This document shows, in pieces, positions 56,102 to 64,000 of a stretch of DNA of 64,000 bases. The stretch lies in contig NZ_STFG01000002.1 of assembly GCF_004833285.1 (NCBI RefSeq), forward strand, positions 1 to 64,000, read 5' to 3'. How positions within the stretch are numbered: position 1 is the first letter of the stretch; the number at the start of each line of letters is the position of its first letter. The DNA comes from Lampropedia puyangensis (lineage in GTDB: Bacteria; Pseudomonadota; Gammaproteobacteria; Burkholderiales; Burkholderiaceae_C). The translations under genes and the position numbers were made by a program. The notes beneath the pieces were generated by a model. The model did no database searches and was not told the origin of the DNA. It saw only the letters and a list, made by a program, of their open reading frames with translations.

Positions 56102-57583
56102 ATGTCTGAAAACCACACCCCAAAACCTTCTGCCAATCAACTCGCTGCCAAAGAGCAGGGTTGGTCAGCTTTGTTTACAGAGCCCATGAGCGATCTGGTT
56201 AAACGTTATACGGCCAGTGTTTTTTTCGACAAACGGCTCTGGCGCGCAGATATTGCGGGCAGCCGTGCACACGCGAACATGCTGCATGCGGTGGGCATTT
56301 TGTCTGCGCAAGACGAGGCTTCCATTCAACGTGGGCTGGATCAGATTAGCCAAGAAATTGAGGCAGATCAGTTTGAATGGCAGCTTGACTTGGAAGATGT
56401 GCATTTGAATATTGAGGCGCGTTTGACGGCACTCGTGGGCGATGCGGGCAAGCGTTTGCATACAGGACGCAGTCGCAACGACCAAGTGGCGACCGATGTG
56501 CGCCTGTGGTTGCGCGACGAAATCGATGGTATTCACGCTTTGTTGCTGGATGTGCAGGCTGCATTGGTTGATGTGGCCTCGCGCAATATCGAGGTGATAT
56601 TGCCCGGCTTCACCCACTTGCAAGTGGCACAGCCCGTCAGCTTTGCGCACCACTTGCTGGCCTACGTTGAAATGTTCAAACGCGATGCAGAACGCTTGCA
56701 AGATGTGCGTCGCCGCACCAACACTTTGCCTTTAGGTGCGGCTGCATTGGCAGGCACCAGCTATCCGCTAGACCGTGCGTTGGTGGCCAAGACCCTGGGC
56801 ATGGTGGATGCGCAAGGTCATCCGCAGATTTGCCAGAACAGTTTGGACGCAGTGAGCGACCGCGACTTCGCGATTGAATTTACAGCGGCTGCATCCTTGG
56901 TGATGGTGCACATCAGCCGCTTGTCAGAAGAGCTTATTGTGTGGATGAGCCAGAACTTTGGTTTTATCCGCATTGCGGACCGCTTTACCACTGGCAGCTC
57001 CATCATGCCGCAGAAGAAAAACCCAGACGTGCCCGAATTGGCGCGTGGTAAAACCGGCCGTGTCGTGGGCCACTTGATGGGCTTGATCACCTTGATGAAA
57101 GGCCAGCCTTTGGCCTACAACAAAGACAACCAAGAAGACAAAGAGCCGCTGTTTGACACTGTGGATACGCTGCGCGACACCTTGCGTATTTTTGCGGAGA
57201 TGATTGGCGGCCAGTTGGATGCGCAAACCGGTGTGCGCAGCGGTGGTATCACCGTCAACGCTGCAGCCATGGAACAAGCCGCTCTGCGTGGTTACGCCAC
57301 AGCCACTGACTTGGCTGACTACTTGGTGAAAAAAGGTTTGCCCTTCCGTGATGCCCATGAAACGGTGGCCCATGCGGTGCGTATCGCTATTGAGCAAGGG
57401 GTGGATTTGAGTGAGTTGAAACTGCAAGACTTGCAGCAATTCAACAGTGCCATTGAGGCTGATGTGTTTGAGGCATTGAGCTTGCGGGGTTCGCTGAATG
57501 CGCGCAATACCTTGGGTGGCACTGCACCTGCGCAAATTCGCTTGCAAATTGCAGCGCATCAAGCACGCTTGGCCATCCGCTGA
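56102..57583 (+). CDS. argH: Argininosuccinate lyase
   Basis: ArgH splits argininosuccinate into arginine and fumarate, the last step of arginine synthesis. The 493-aa product carries the fumarase/lyase signature [12 protein letters not shown], the catalytic His in [11 protein letters not shown], and [15 protein letters not shown] near the N-terminus. It is about 35 residues longer than E. coli ArgH (457 aa), mainly by an N-terminal tail before [19 protein letters not shown]. The ATG at 56102 is the natural start; the longer frame to 55754 overlaps the divergent kinase gene and is spurious. Confidence 0.96.
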   Translation: MSENHTPKPSANQLAAKEQGWSALFTEPMSDLVKRYTASVFFDKRLWRADIAGSRAHANMLHAVGILSAQDEASIQRGLDQISQEIEADQFEWQLDLEDVHLNIEARLTALVGDAGKRLHTGRSRNDQVATDVRLWLRDEIDGIHALLLDVQAALVDVASRNIEVILPGFTHLQVAQPVSFAHHLLAYVEMFKRDAERLQDVRRRTNTLPLGAAALAGTSYPLDRALVAKTLGMVDAQGHPQICQNSLDAVSDRDFAIEFTAAASLVMVHISRLSEELIVWMSQNFGFIRIADRFTTGSSIMPQKKNPDVPELARGKTGRVVGHLMGLITLMKGQPLAYNKDNQEDKEPLFDTVDTLRDTLRIFAEMIGGQLDAQTGVRSGGITVNAAAMEQAALRGYATATDLADYLVKKGLPFRDAHETVAHAVRIAIEQGVDLSELKLQDLQQFNSAIEADVFEALSLRGSLNARNTLGGTAPAQIRLQIAAHQARLAIR

Positions 57584-57627
57584 CCTGTATTTTTAGCGTG
57601 CGGCCTGCCAAAGGCTAGTCAGCACAC

Positions 57628-57658
57628 AGCCCGCACATTGGTGTGCGGGCTTTTTTTT
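57628..57658 (+). terminator. Rho-independent terminator of argH
   Basis: AGCCCGCACA-TTGG-TGTGCGGGCT is a perfect 10-bp stem followed by eight T residues, 45 bases after the argH stop. It lies just before the end of the convergent Lrp gene. Confidence 0.93.
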
Positions 57659-57667
57659 ATTCGTTGC

Positions 57668-58150
57668 TCACAGCGGTAAGGCGGTGGTGTGCTTAACGCG
57701 GTCAAGCACAAAGCTGGTTTTGCAATCCTGCACGCTGGGGTGGCGCAGCAGCGTGTCCATCACAAAGCGAGAGTAGTGCGCCATGTCGCGCACCACTACT
57801 CGCAGCAAATAGTCCATCTCCCCGGTTAAAGAACTGCATTCGACCACTTCAGGCCAGGTCAGGACTGAGGCGCGAAAGGCATCCATCGGGCTGCGCTTGT
57901 GCGATGTGGTGTGCTTCTCTAGGCGCACATTCAAATAAGCTGTCAGCCCTAAACCGACTGCTTCTGCATTGATGATTGCCGCATAGCGGGTGATGACGCC
58001 AGCTTCTTCCAAGCGTTTGATGCGCCGCAGCACGGTGGAGGCTGAGAGACCGACCTGCTCGCCCACTTCATCAAATGTTGCGCGAGCATGCGTTTGTAGT
58101 ACACGAATGATGCGGGTATCAATCGCATCAAGATGGGAATCTGTATTCAT
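57668..58150 (-). CDS. Lrp/AsnC-family transcriptional regulator
   Basis: The 160-aa protein has an N-terminal helix-turn-helix (LDAIDTRIIRVLQTHARATF to VGLSASTVLRRIKRLEEAGVI). A C-terminal RAM ligand domain follows, with ECSSLTGEMDYLLRVVVRD (GEMDYLLRVVV). It is divergent from hppD-phhB-phhA. Family knowledge: Lrp/AsnC proteins bind amino acids and often regulate divergent catabolic genes, so phenylalanine or tyrosine is a likely effector (inference). Confidence 0.9.
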   Translation of the reverse strand: MNTDSHLDAIDTRIIRVLQTHARATFDEVGEQVGLSASTVLRRIKRLEEAGVITRYAAIINAEAVGLGLTAYLNVRLEKHTTSHKRSPMDAFRASVLTWPEVVECSSLTGEMDYLLRVVVRDMAHYSRFVMDTLLRHPSVQDCKTSFVLDRVKHTTALPL

Positions 58151-58283
58151 ATACTATATTTTGCATGATTATTGCATTTGCTAGGGTTTACGTGAGGAGC
58201 GTTTGCAGTAATGCTGCAAGTGCCGCCCAGTAGCATCAACGCACTGGCTTTTGCCTTCACTTATCTACCCACGGAGACCTGCC

Positions 58284-59378
58284 ATGGCTGACCTGTTTGA
58301 GAACCCCGCTGGCCTTGATGGCTTTGAATTTGTGGAATTCGCTGCGCCCCAAACGGGTGTGTTGGAGCCTTTGTTTGTACAAATGGGCTTTGTTGAAGTG
58401 GCCAAACACCGCTCTAAAGATGTCTCGCTCTACCGCCAAGGAGGCATCAATTTCATTGTGAACCGCGAACCTAAAAGCTTGGCAGGTTACTTTGCTGCAG
58501 AGCATGGTGCCTCGGCTTGTGGCTTGGCCTTTCGCGTCAAAGATTCGCATAAGGCTTACGAGCAATTGATTGCCAAAGGCGCGCAGCCCATCCATATCGC
58601 TACAGGCCCGATGGAGTTGAATTTGCCAGCCATCAAGGGCATTGGCGGCATGCCGATTTACCTGATTGACCGGTATGAAGAGGGCAAGTCTATCTATGAC
58701 ATCGACTTTGAGTGGGTCGATGGAGTGGACCGTAACCCTATTGGACATGGTTTTCAAGTGGTGGACCACCTCACGCACAATGTGTACCGTGGCCGCATGG
58801 CGTATTGGGCTGATTTTTACGAGAAGCTGTTCAACTTTCGCGAAATTCGTTACTTCGATATTTCAGGCGAATACACCGGCCTTACGTCTAAAGCCATGAC
58901 CGCTCCAGATGGCAAAATCCGTATTCCGTTGAATGAGGAAGCCAAGCAAGGTGGTGGCCAGATTGAAGAGTTTCTCATGCAGTTCAATGGAGAAGGCATC
59001 CAGCATATCGCGCTGCTGTGTGACAACCTGATTGAGGCGATCGACAAACTGCAAATGGCCGGTGTGCCGCTGTTGACCGCGCCCAATGATGTGTACTACA
59101 AAAACCTTGACAAGCGTTTGCCGGGTCACGGCCAACCGGTAGGCGAGCTGCAGGCGCGGGGTATTTTGCTTGATGGAACGACCGAAGGTGGACAGCCGCG
59201 ACTGTTGCTGCAGATTTTCTCTGAAGCGCTACTGGGGCCTGTGTTCTTTGAGTTCATTGAACGCAAGGGCGATTACCGCGAAGGGTTTGGTGAGGGCAAC
59301 TTCAAGGCTTTGTTTGAGTCTTTGGAGCGTGATCAGATTAACCGTGGAGTGCTGCAGGTTGAGCCCACATCGGCTTGA
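58284..59378 (+). CDS. hppD: 4-Hydroxyphenylpyruvate dioxygenase
   Basis: HPPD converts 4-hydroxyphenylpyruvate to homogentisate with Fe(II) and O2. The 364-aa product has two VOC-type halves. The iron ligands are the first His in [12 protein letters not shown], the His in [10 protein letters not shown], and the Glu in [10 protein letters not shown] near the C-terminus; C-terminal features [12 protein letters not shown] are also present. The ATG at 58284 has CGGAGA upstream; the frame to 58251 is unsupported. With phhA and phhB after it, phenylalanine can be taken through tyrosine to homogentisate, given a transaminase from elsewhere. Confidence 0.95.
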   Translation: MADLFENPAGLDGFEFVEFAAPQTGVLEPLFVQMGFVEVAKHRSKDVSLYRQGGINFIVNREPKSLAGYFAAEHGASACGLAFRVKDSHKAYEQLIAKGAQPIHIATGPMELNLPAIKGIGGMPIYLIDRYEEGKSIYDIDFEWVDGVDRNPIGHGFQVVDHLTHNVYRGRMAYWADFYEKLFNFREIRYFDISGEYTGLTSKAMTAPDGKIRIPLNEEAKQGGGQIEEFLMQFNGEGIQHIALLCDNLIEAIDKLQMAGVPLLTAPNDVYYKNLDKRLPGHGQPVGELQARGILLDGTTEGGQPRLLLQIFSEALLGPVFFEFIERKGDYREGFGEGNFKALFESLERDQINRGVLQVEPTSA

Positions 59379-59440
59379 TGCTGTAGAGCCCCCCTTGCGC
59401 TGCATGAGGCGTGACGATAGAAAGCTATAGGAGCAGGTCC

Positions 59441-59746
59441 ATGAAACGACTCACAGATGCCGAGCGCGACGCAGCACTTTCTACCGTACCGCAGTGGGAG
59501 TATGGGGCGCTGCGTGGCGGTGTGATCCGCAGGGTGTTTGTCTTTGCGGATTTCACTCAGGCTTTTGCCTTTATGACGCAAGTCGCGTTCCATGCAGAAA
59601 AGGCAGACCACCACCCCGAGTGGGCCAACGTCTACAACCGGGTGGATATTACCTTGACCACCCATGATGCGGATGGTTTGAGCCAACGGGACGTGGCGCT
59701 GGCACAAGTGATTGACCGTATTGCAGAAGGTATGCAACGGCCCTGA
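59441..59746 (+). CDS. phhB: Pterin-4a-carbinolamine dehydratase
   Basis: PhhB regenerates the tetrahydropterin cofactor of phenylalanine hydroxylase by dehydrating 4a-carbinolamine. The 101-aa product has [20 protein letters not shown] with the catalytic HHPEW motif and [18 protein letters not shown]. The ATG at 59441 has AGGAGCAGG upstream; a GTG frame to 59411 lacks support. It sits between hppD and phhA. Confidence 0.95.
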   Translation: MKRLTDAERDAALSTVPQWEYGALRGGVIRRVFVFADFTQAFAFMTQVAFHAEKADHHPEWANVYNRVDITLTTHDADGLSQRDVALAQVIDRIAEGMQRP

Positions 59747-59852
59747 CGCTAAGGCGTTTTTTTGAATACATCAGAAATCCAGTGTGGTGCACGGCTTGCA
59801 CACACGCTGTGGCCAATAGCAGCCGCAAGCTAGCGGTTGCAAGGAGACAAGC

Positions 59853-60752
59853 ATGATGGTCAACGAATATCCCACAGGCCAGCAGAGCAACCTCAAACAC
59901 GGTTTTGCCGCCACGGATGCGGCTGCTCCAGACAATGCTGATTGGACGATCGATCAAGGTTGGGAAAGCTATACCGCCGAAGAGCATGGCGTATGGAAAA
60001 CGCTGTTTGAGCGGCAAAGTAAGCTATTGCCAGGACGCGCCTGCAAAGAGTTTGTGGCCGGCATGCAGCAGTTGCCGATGCGAGCCGATGAAATACCTGA
60101 TTTTCACCAACTCTCCGAAGTACTGATGCAGCACACAGGCTGGCAGGTAGTGGCTGTGCCGGGCTTGGTGCCCGACGATGTATTTTTTGACCATCTGGCC
60201 AACCGGCGCTTTCCAGCAGGCCAATTCATCCGCAAACCGCATGAACTTGATTATTTGGAAGAGCCTGATGTCTTTCATGACGTATTTGGTCATGTGCCGA
60301 TGCTGATGAACCCGGCGATTGCCGACTTTATTCAGGCTTACGGCATGGGCGGCATGCGGGCCAAGGAGCTAGGCGTGCTGGACAAATTGGCGCGCGTTTA
60401 CTGGTACACGGTGGAGTTTGGCTTGGTGCAGGAAGAGGGCCAGTTGCGTATCTATGGCGCAGGCATTGCCTCGTCGCGCACAGAAACAGTGTTCTCGCTC
60501 GATGACGCTTCACCCAACCGCATTCGCTTCGATTTGGAGCGCGTGATGCGCACCCACTATCGCATCGACGACTTTCAGGAAAGCTACTTCGTTCTCCGCG
60601 ATTTGAACGAATTGCTGGAGCTGGCCCAGATCGACTTTGCACCGCTGTACCAACGCATCGCCACGCAAAGCGAATTGCAGCCCGGCGATGTGCTGGCGCA
60701 AGACCGCTTATTCACACGCGGCACGGGCAGCTATCACCGCGCATTCGAGTAA
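59853..60752 (+). CDS. phhA: Phenylalanine 4-monooxygenase
   Basis: PhhA hydroxylates phenylalanine to tyrosine using Fe(II), O2 and tetrahydropterin. The 299-aa product is the single-domain bacterial form without the mammalian ACT domain. Iron ligands are H142 and H147 in DVFHDVFGHVPML and E188 in YTVEFGL. AAGGAG precedes the ATG at 59853 (a second ATG follows one codon later). It is the third gene of the hppD-phhB-phhA group, about 106 bases after phhB. Confidence 0.96.
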   Translation: MMVNEYPTGQQSNLKHGFAATDAAAPDNADWTIDQGWESYTAEEHGVWKTLFERQSKLLPGRACKEFVAGMQQLPMRADEIPDFHQLSEVLMQHTGWQVVAVPGLVPDDVFFDHLANRRFPAGQFIRKPHELDYLEEPDVFHDVFGHVPMLMNPAIADFIQAYGMGGMRAKELGVLDKLARVYWYTVEFGLVQEEGQLRIYGAGIASSRTETVFSLDDASPNRIRFDLERVMRTHYRIDDFQESYFVLRDLNELLELAQIDFAPLYQRIATQSELQPGDVLAQDRLFTRGTGSYHRAFE

Positions 60753-60784
60753 TCCTCTCGGCCGGGTAGTGTTTTATTGGAGAC

Positions 60785-61112
60785 CTACCAATAGGCCACT
60801 GCTACATTCAGGGCGGCCAGTAACAGCACAGCCACTACGTCAATCATCAGCACCCGCGTTTGCACCCACCGGTGCTGCGCAGGTGTTTCTGCCAATTGGC
60901 AGGCCATTTCTATTGTGGTTGGTGAGGCCATCAGAAACAGGGCCGCGCTGACGTTATGCACTGCCATAAAAGGCAGCGGCGCAACGCCCAAGGCTGCGGC
61001 AATTTCAGCTTGGGTGGCAGCAAACATTGCGTTCGCGCCAGTGTTGGAGCCCGTCACAAGGCTGGCCTCTGCATTGATGGTGGTACGCCAGCCTGCAGCA
61101 CCGCTGCTGTGC
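60785..61112 (-). pseudogene. Remnant of an L-lactate-permease-family transporter (C-terminal fragment)
   Basis: An open frame with no proper start begins right after the dctP stop. It reads GWRTTINAEASLVTGSNTGANAMF and continues through LGVAPLPFMAVHNV and FLMASPTTIEMAC to a hydrophobic end, VLMIDVVAVLLLAALNVAV. This resembles the last 100 residues of LctP/LldP permeases, where LTGSDTSSNALF, an ANSSGG region and MISPQSIA occur in the same order. Family members are about 550 aa, so most of the gene is missing. A GTG at 61057 gives a 90-aa product but has no ribosome site. The identification is by eye. Confidence 0.5.
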
Positions 61113-62147
61113 TTATTTACGCGCTTGGATCGCGCTCTCGGCCTTGCTCACCAGCTCTTCGCCAATTTGCTTTTTCCACTTGTCGTAGACGCCACGGGTG
61201 GCATCGACAAACTGTTGGCGCTCGGCTTCGCTCAGGTGGTGGATTTGCACGCCCTTGGCTTCCAGGTCTTTCCACTGACTTTGGTCATCGCCAGTCATGC
61301 CTTTGCGGGCAATCGCGATTTGCTGCTGGGCCGCATCCAGCGCAGCTTGACGCACAATCGCTTGGTCCTCTGGGGTCCATGTTTTCCAGATGTTTTCAGC
61401 TACAACGAAAATCAGCGGATCGGCCACATAGCCCCAGGCCGTCAGGTGCTTCTGGTCCACGCTTTCGAGTTTGGCTGCGGCGAACACGGACACCGGGTTC
61501 TCTTGCCCATCGACCGCGCCTGAAGCCATTGCGGGCTGTGCATCGGCCCAGCTCATTTGCACTGGGTTCGCGCCCAAGGCGGTCATGGTATCCAAGAACA
61601 GCGGCGAGCCGACCACGCGTAGCTTCAGGCCCTTGAGGTCAGCCGGGGTCTTGATTGGGTGCTTGGAGTTGGAGACTTCGCGAAAGCCATTCTCGCCCCA
61701 GGCCAGTGGCACAACGCCGCGCTTGCTCAATTGCGCAAACAGGTCCTTGCCGACTTCGCCTTGGGTCAGCGCGTCAATAGCTGGGTAGTCGGGCATCAGA
61801 AATGGCATGGAGAACAGGTTCAGCTCCTTGACTTGGGGCGACCAGTTGATGGTCGAGCCCACGGCCAAGTCAATCACGCCTTGGCGCAGGGCTGTGAACT
61901 CGCGGGTTTGGTCGCCGCCCACCAAGGACGTGCCAGGGTAGAGCTTGATATTGATGCGACCATTGGTGCGCTCCTTGACCAGGTCAGCCCAGATCTCTCC
62001 GCCTTTGCCCCAAGGAAACGCCGGGCCCAGTACAAGCGACATTTTGTATTCTGATTTGTAATTCGCTTGTGCCATTGCTGGTGCATGCAGTGTCATGCCC
62101 AGGCCAGCTACAGCACAGAGGCTGAGGATCAGATTGCGTAATTTCAT
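61113..62147 (-). CDS. dctP: TRAP transporter substrate-binding protein DctP
   Basis: The 344-aa periplasmic binding protein has a signal peptide (LILSLCAVAGLGMTLHAPAMA). It carries the family parts FPWGKGGEIWADLVKERTNG, YPGTSLVGGDQTREFTALRQG, LGWGENGFRE-like LAWGENGFREVS, LKGLKLRVVGSPLF (conserved Arg that binds the carboxylate) and ASGAVDGQENPVS. The ATG at 62147 has AAGGAG 10 bases upstream; the frame to 62351 is unsupported. It belongs to the dctQ-dctM-dctP operon. The ligand is an organic acid of unknown type; the adjacent permease remnant hints at a lactate-like 2-hydroxy acid. Confidence 0.9.
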   Translation of the reverse strand: MKLRNLILSLCAVAGLGMTLHAPAMAQANYKSEYKMSLVLGPAFPWGKGGEIWADLVKERTNGRINIKLYPGTSLVGGDQTREFTALRQGVIDLAVGSTINWSPQVKELNLFSMPFLMPDYPAIDALTQGEVGKDLFAQLSKRGVVPLAWGENGFREVSNSKHPIKTPADLKGLKLRVVGSPLFLDTMTALGANPVQMSWADAQPAMASGAVDGQENPVSVFAAAKLESVDQKHLTAWGYVADPLIFVVAENIWKTWTPEDQAIVRQAALDAAQQQIAIARKGMTGDDQSQWKDLEAKGVQIHHLSEAERQQFVDATRGVYDKWKKQIGEELVSKAESAIQARK

Positions 62148-62212
62148 GGCTTTGTCTCCTTGTGGTGTGTGCAAAAAATAAAAATCGTTGTGGGGCAGTG
62201 GATGCGCGTTGC

Positions 62213-63517
62213 TCAATATCCCAAATAGCGGGGCAACCCTGTGGCCAAGCCGGGCCAGACAATCACCATCAGCATCACCGCCAATAGCGACAGCAGGAAC
62301 CAGCCGACCCACGGCATCGTGCTTTGGATATGCACACCCGCCATGCGGCAAGACACCATCAGGTTCACGGCCAGCGGCGGAGTGAATTGGCCCAGCGCCA
62401 CATTCAGCGTCAGCAACACACCAAACCAGACCAGATCCCAGTCAAAAATCTGGGCAATCGGCAGCAGCAGGGGCACAAAAATCAGGAAAACCGAAATGCC
62501 ATCGAGGAACATGCCAAACACCACCAGCAGTAAGACGACCAGTGCCAGCACCGTGTATTCGCTCAGCCCACTGGCGGTGATCGCGCGGGCCAGCGGGTCG
62601 ATGATGCTCATGGTTGAGAGCGCGTAGGCAAAAATGCTGGCCAGCGCAACGATGATCAAAATGATCGCCGACAACTCGGCCGCTTCGCGGAAGATGGCAA
62701 ACAGGTCCTTGATCTTGATTGTGCGGTAGACCACCATGCCGACAAACAAGCCGTAGTACACCGCGACCACCGCTGCTTCGGTGGGCGTGAACCAGCCCAT
62801 GCGCATGCCGCCCAGAATCAAAAACGGCGCGGCAATGCCCCACGAGGCTTCGCGCAAACTGCGCCAGAACGGTGGGCGTGGCATTTTGGCTTCGCCCGCG
62901 CCCATGCCATGGCGGCGTGAGAGCCAGATGGCCGGCACAATCAAGGCCAGGCCCACCAGAATGCCCGGCACCACGCCCGCAGCAAACAAGGCTGGCACGG
63001 ATGCACCTGGCACCAGCACGCTGTAGACAATGAAGGCAATCGATGGGGGAATCAGAATATCGGTGGAGGCGGCCGCGCCAATCACCGTGGCATTGAATGG
63101 TGCGGGGTAGCCCGCCTTGCGCATGGCCACCACCATCACGCCGCCAACGGCTGCGGCGCAGGCCGGGCCGGAGCCCGAAATGCCGCCCAAAAACATCGCC
63201 ACCAGAATCGCCACCATCGGCAGCATGCCGGGGCCGCGACCAAAAATGGCCACGGCCAGGTTGACTAGGCGCGCTGCCACACCTGAGCGGTCAAAGATTG
63301 AGCCGACCAGCACAAACATGGGAATGGCCATCAGCGGGTACTTGGCAATACCAGCATAAAAGTTTTGCGGAATGGCCATCAGGCCAAACATCGGCGCATC
63401 CCAGTTGGCCATCGCAATCGCGGCTGCGCCGCTAAAGCCCAAAGCGACGCCAATTGGCACGCCAACCACCATCAGCACGGTGAACACCGCAAACATCAGC
63501 AAGGCGATTTCGGTCAT
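62213..63517 (-). CDS. dctM: TRAP transporter large permease DctM
   Basis: The 434-aa membrane protein has about 12 helices. It contains the DctM features FDRSGVAARLVNLA, GGISGSGPACAAAVGGVM, AASTDILIPPSIAFIVYSV, LGGMRMGWFTPTEAAVVAVY and FLDGISVFLIFVPLLLPI. It imports the DctP-bound acid using the Na+ or proton gradient with DctQ. It overlaps dctQ by 4 bases and precedes dctP by 65 bases. Confidence 0.95.
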   Translation of the reverse strand: MTEIALLMFAVFTVLMVVGVPIGVALGFSGAAAIAMANWDAPMFGLMAIPQNFYAGIAKYPLMAIPMFVLVGSIFDRSGVAARLVNLAVAIFGRGPGMLPMVAILVAMFLGGISGSGPACAAAVGGVMVVAMRKAGYPAPFNATVIGAAASTDILIPPSIAFIVYSVLVPGASVPALFAAGVVPGILVGLALIVPAIWLSRRHGMGAGEAKMPRPPFWRSLREASWGIAAPFLILGGMRMGWFTPTEAAVVAVYYGLFVGMVVYRTIKIKDLFAIFREAAELSAIILIIVALASIFAYALSTMSIIDPLARAITASGLSEYTVLALVVLLLVVFGMFLDGISVFLIFVPLLLPIAQIFDWDLVWFGVLLTLNVALGQFTPPLAVNLMVSCRMAGVHIQSTMPWVGWFLLSLLAVMLMVIVWPGLATGLPRYLGY

Positions 63518-64000
63518 ACGGCCTCTTTGCTGTTGTTGGTGGAGTCAGTGGGTGCGCGCCAAGCACGCCAAGCCACGCCAAACGCGCGCAGGGCAATGGC
63601 CAGTGACAGAATTGGTAGCCACACGGTGTAAATCCACTTGGGCAGGCCCAGTCCTGGCGAGGTTTCTTCAAAGCGGAACTCATCCCAGGCCAGTTGACCG
63701 CCGAGCCAGACCATCAGCACAAACATGGCCACCACGGCCAAGGCAGAGAACACCGCCAGAAAGCGGCGCGGGCCGGGGCCAACGCGGCTGCAGAGGTAGT
63801 CAATCTGAATGTGGTTGTTGCGCGCCGCTGCCGCGCTGCCAGCGACCAGCGCCAGCACCATCATCAAAAAAATGGAAATCTCCTCAGTCCATGCAAACGA
63901 GGTGTTGGTGAAGTAGCGCGTGAGCACATTGGCCAAAGTGATCAAACTCAGCAGCGCCAGCAAGCCCACGGACAGGCAGTCCTCAATGGCCAGCGGCACT
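63514..64000 (-). CDS. dctQ: TRAP transporter small permease DctQ (5' end beyond window)
   Basis: About 161 residues are visible. The four-helix DctQ pattern starts IEDCLSVGLLALLSLITLANVLTRYF and includes FAWTEEISIFLMMVLALVAG and RNNHIQIDYL. A GTG at 63999 is in frame, but the family usually has several residues before this point. The true start is therefore probably to the right of the window edge. It overlaps dctM by 4 bases and is likely the first gene of the operon. Confidence 0.88.
   Translation of the reverse strand, partial: VPLAIEDCLSVGLLALLSLITLANVLTRYFTNTSFAWTEEISIFLMMVLALVAGSAAAARNNHIQIDYLCSRVGPGPRRFLAVFSALAVVAMFVLMVWLGGQLAWDEFRFEETSPGLGLPKWIYTVWLPILSLAIALRAFGVAWRAWRAPTDSTNNSKEAV

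Overview
The window looks like chromosomal DNA of a betaproteobacterium, most likely order Burkholderiales and perhaps Comamonadaceae. The support is the gene types (PurB, SucCD, GlcB, YajC-SecDF followed by a DUF1631 protein, argH beside an AlgZ/AlgR pair, a class A RNase P RNA) and the moderately GC-rich composition. No 16S or other decisive marker is present, so the family is an inference. No tRNA, rRNA, insertion sequence, prophage or CRISPR array was seen. Several starts were moved away from the longest open frame, using ribosome binding sites and family length.

Layout. 1-5000: a partial secreted beta-helix-type protein, a Pro/Tyr-rich exported protein, a TerC-family membrane protein preceded by a yybP-ykoY (Mn2+) riboswitch, purB and a LacI-type regulator. 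5100-11700: an operon divergent from the LacI gene, encoding a polar-amino-acid-type ABC importer, a VOC metalloenzyme, a RuBisCO-like protein and a DUF1537 acid-sugar kinase. 11800-19400: a TctDE-like two-component system divergent from a PhnD-PhnC-PhnE-PhnE importer operon that ends in glycerol-3-phosphate dehydrogenase; three GAAAG repeats at exact 11-bp steps lie in the shared control region. 19400-27000: uvrA, sucCD, argC, marC.

27000-31100 is a zinc-scarcity block read leftward: an AztD-like zinc metallochaperone lipoprotein, a ZnuD-like TonB-dependent receptor with a His/Cys-rich loop, and the zinc-free paralogue of ribosomal protein L36. 31100-40600: cysK, dps, bioA-bioD-bioF, rnpB, glcB and a LysR regulator. 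40700-53800: a VWA-domain lipoprotein, a DUF1631 protein, secF-secD-yajC, a PQQ-type sugar dehydrogenase, cytochrome b561, two YceI proteins and a thiolase. 53900-64000: algR-algZ divergent from argH, an Lrp regulator, hppD-phhB-phhA (phenylalanine to homogentisate), a broken L-lactate-permease-like remnant and a TRAP transporter (dctP, dctM, partial dctQ).

The best candidates for an undescribed system are two import-plus-catabolism operons. One is the LacI / PAAT importer / VOC / RuBisCO-like protein / DUF1537 kinase cluster, whose substrate cannot be read from the sequence. The other is the two-component system / PhnDCEE / GlpD operon, which suggests import of a glycerol-phosphate-like organophosphate through a phosphonate-type transporter with no C-P lyase present.
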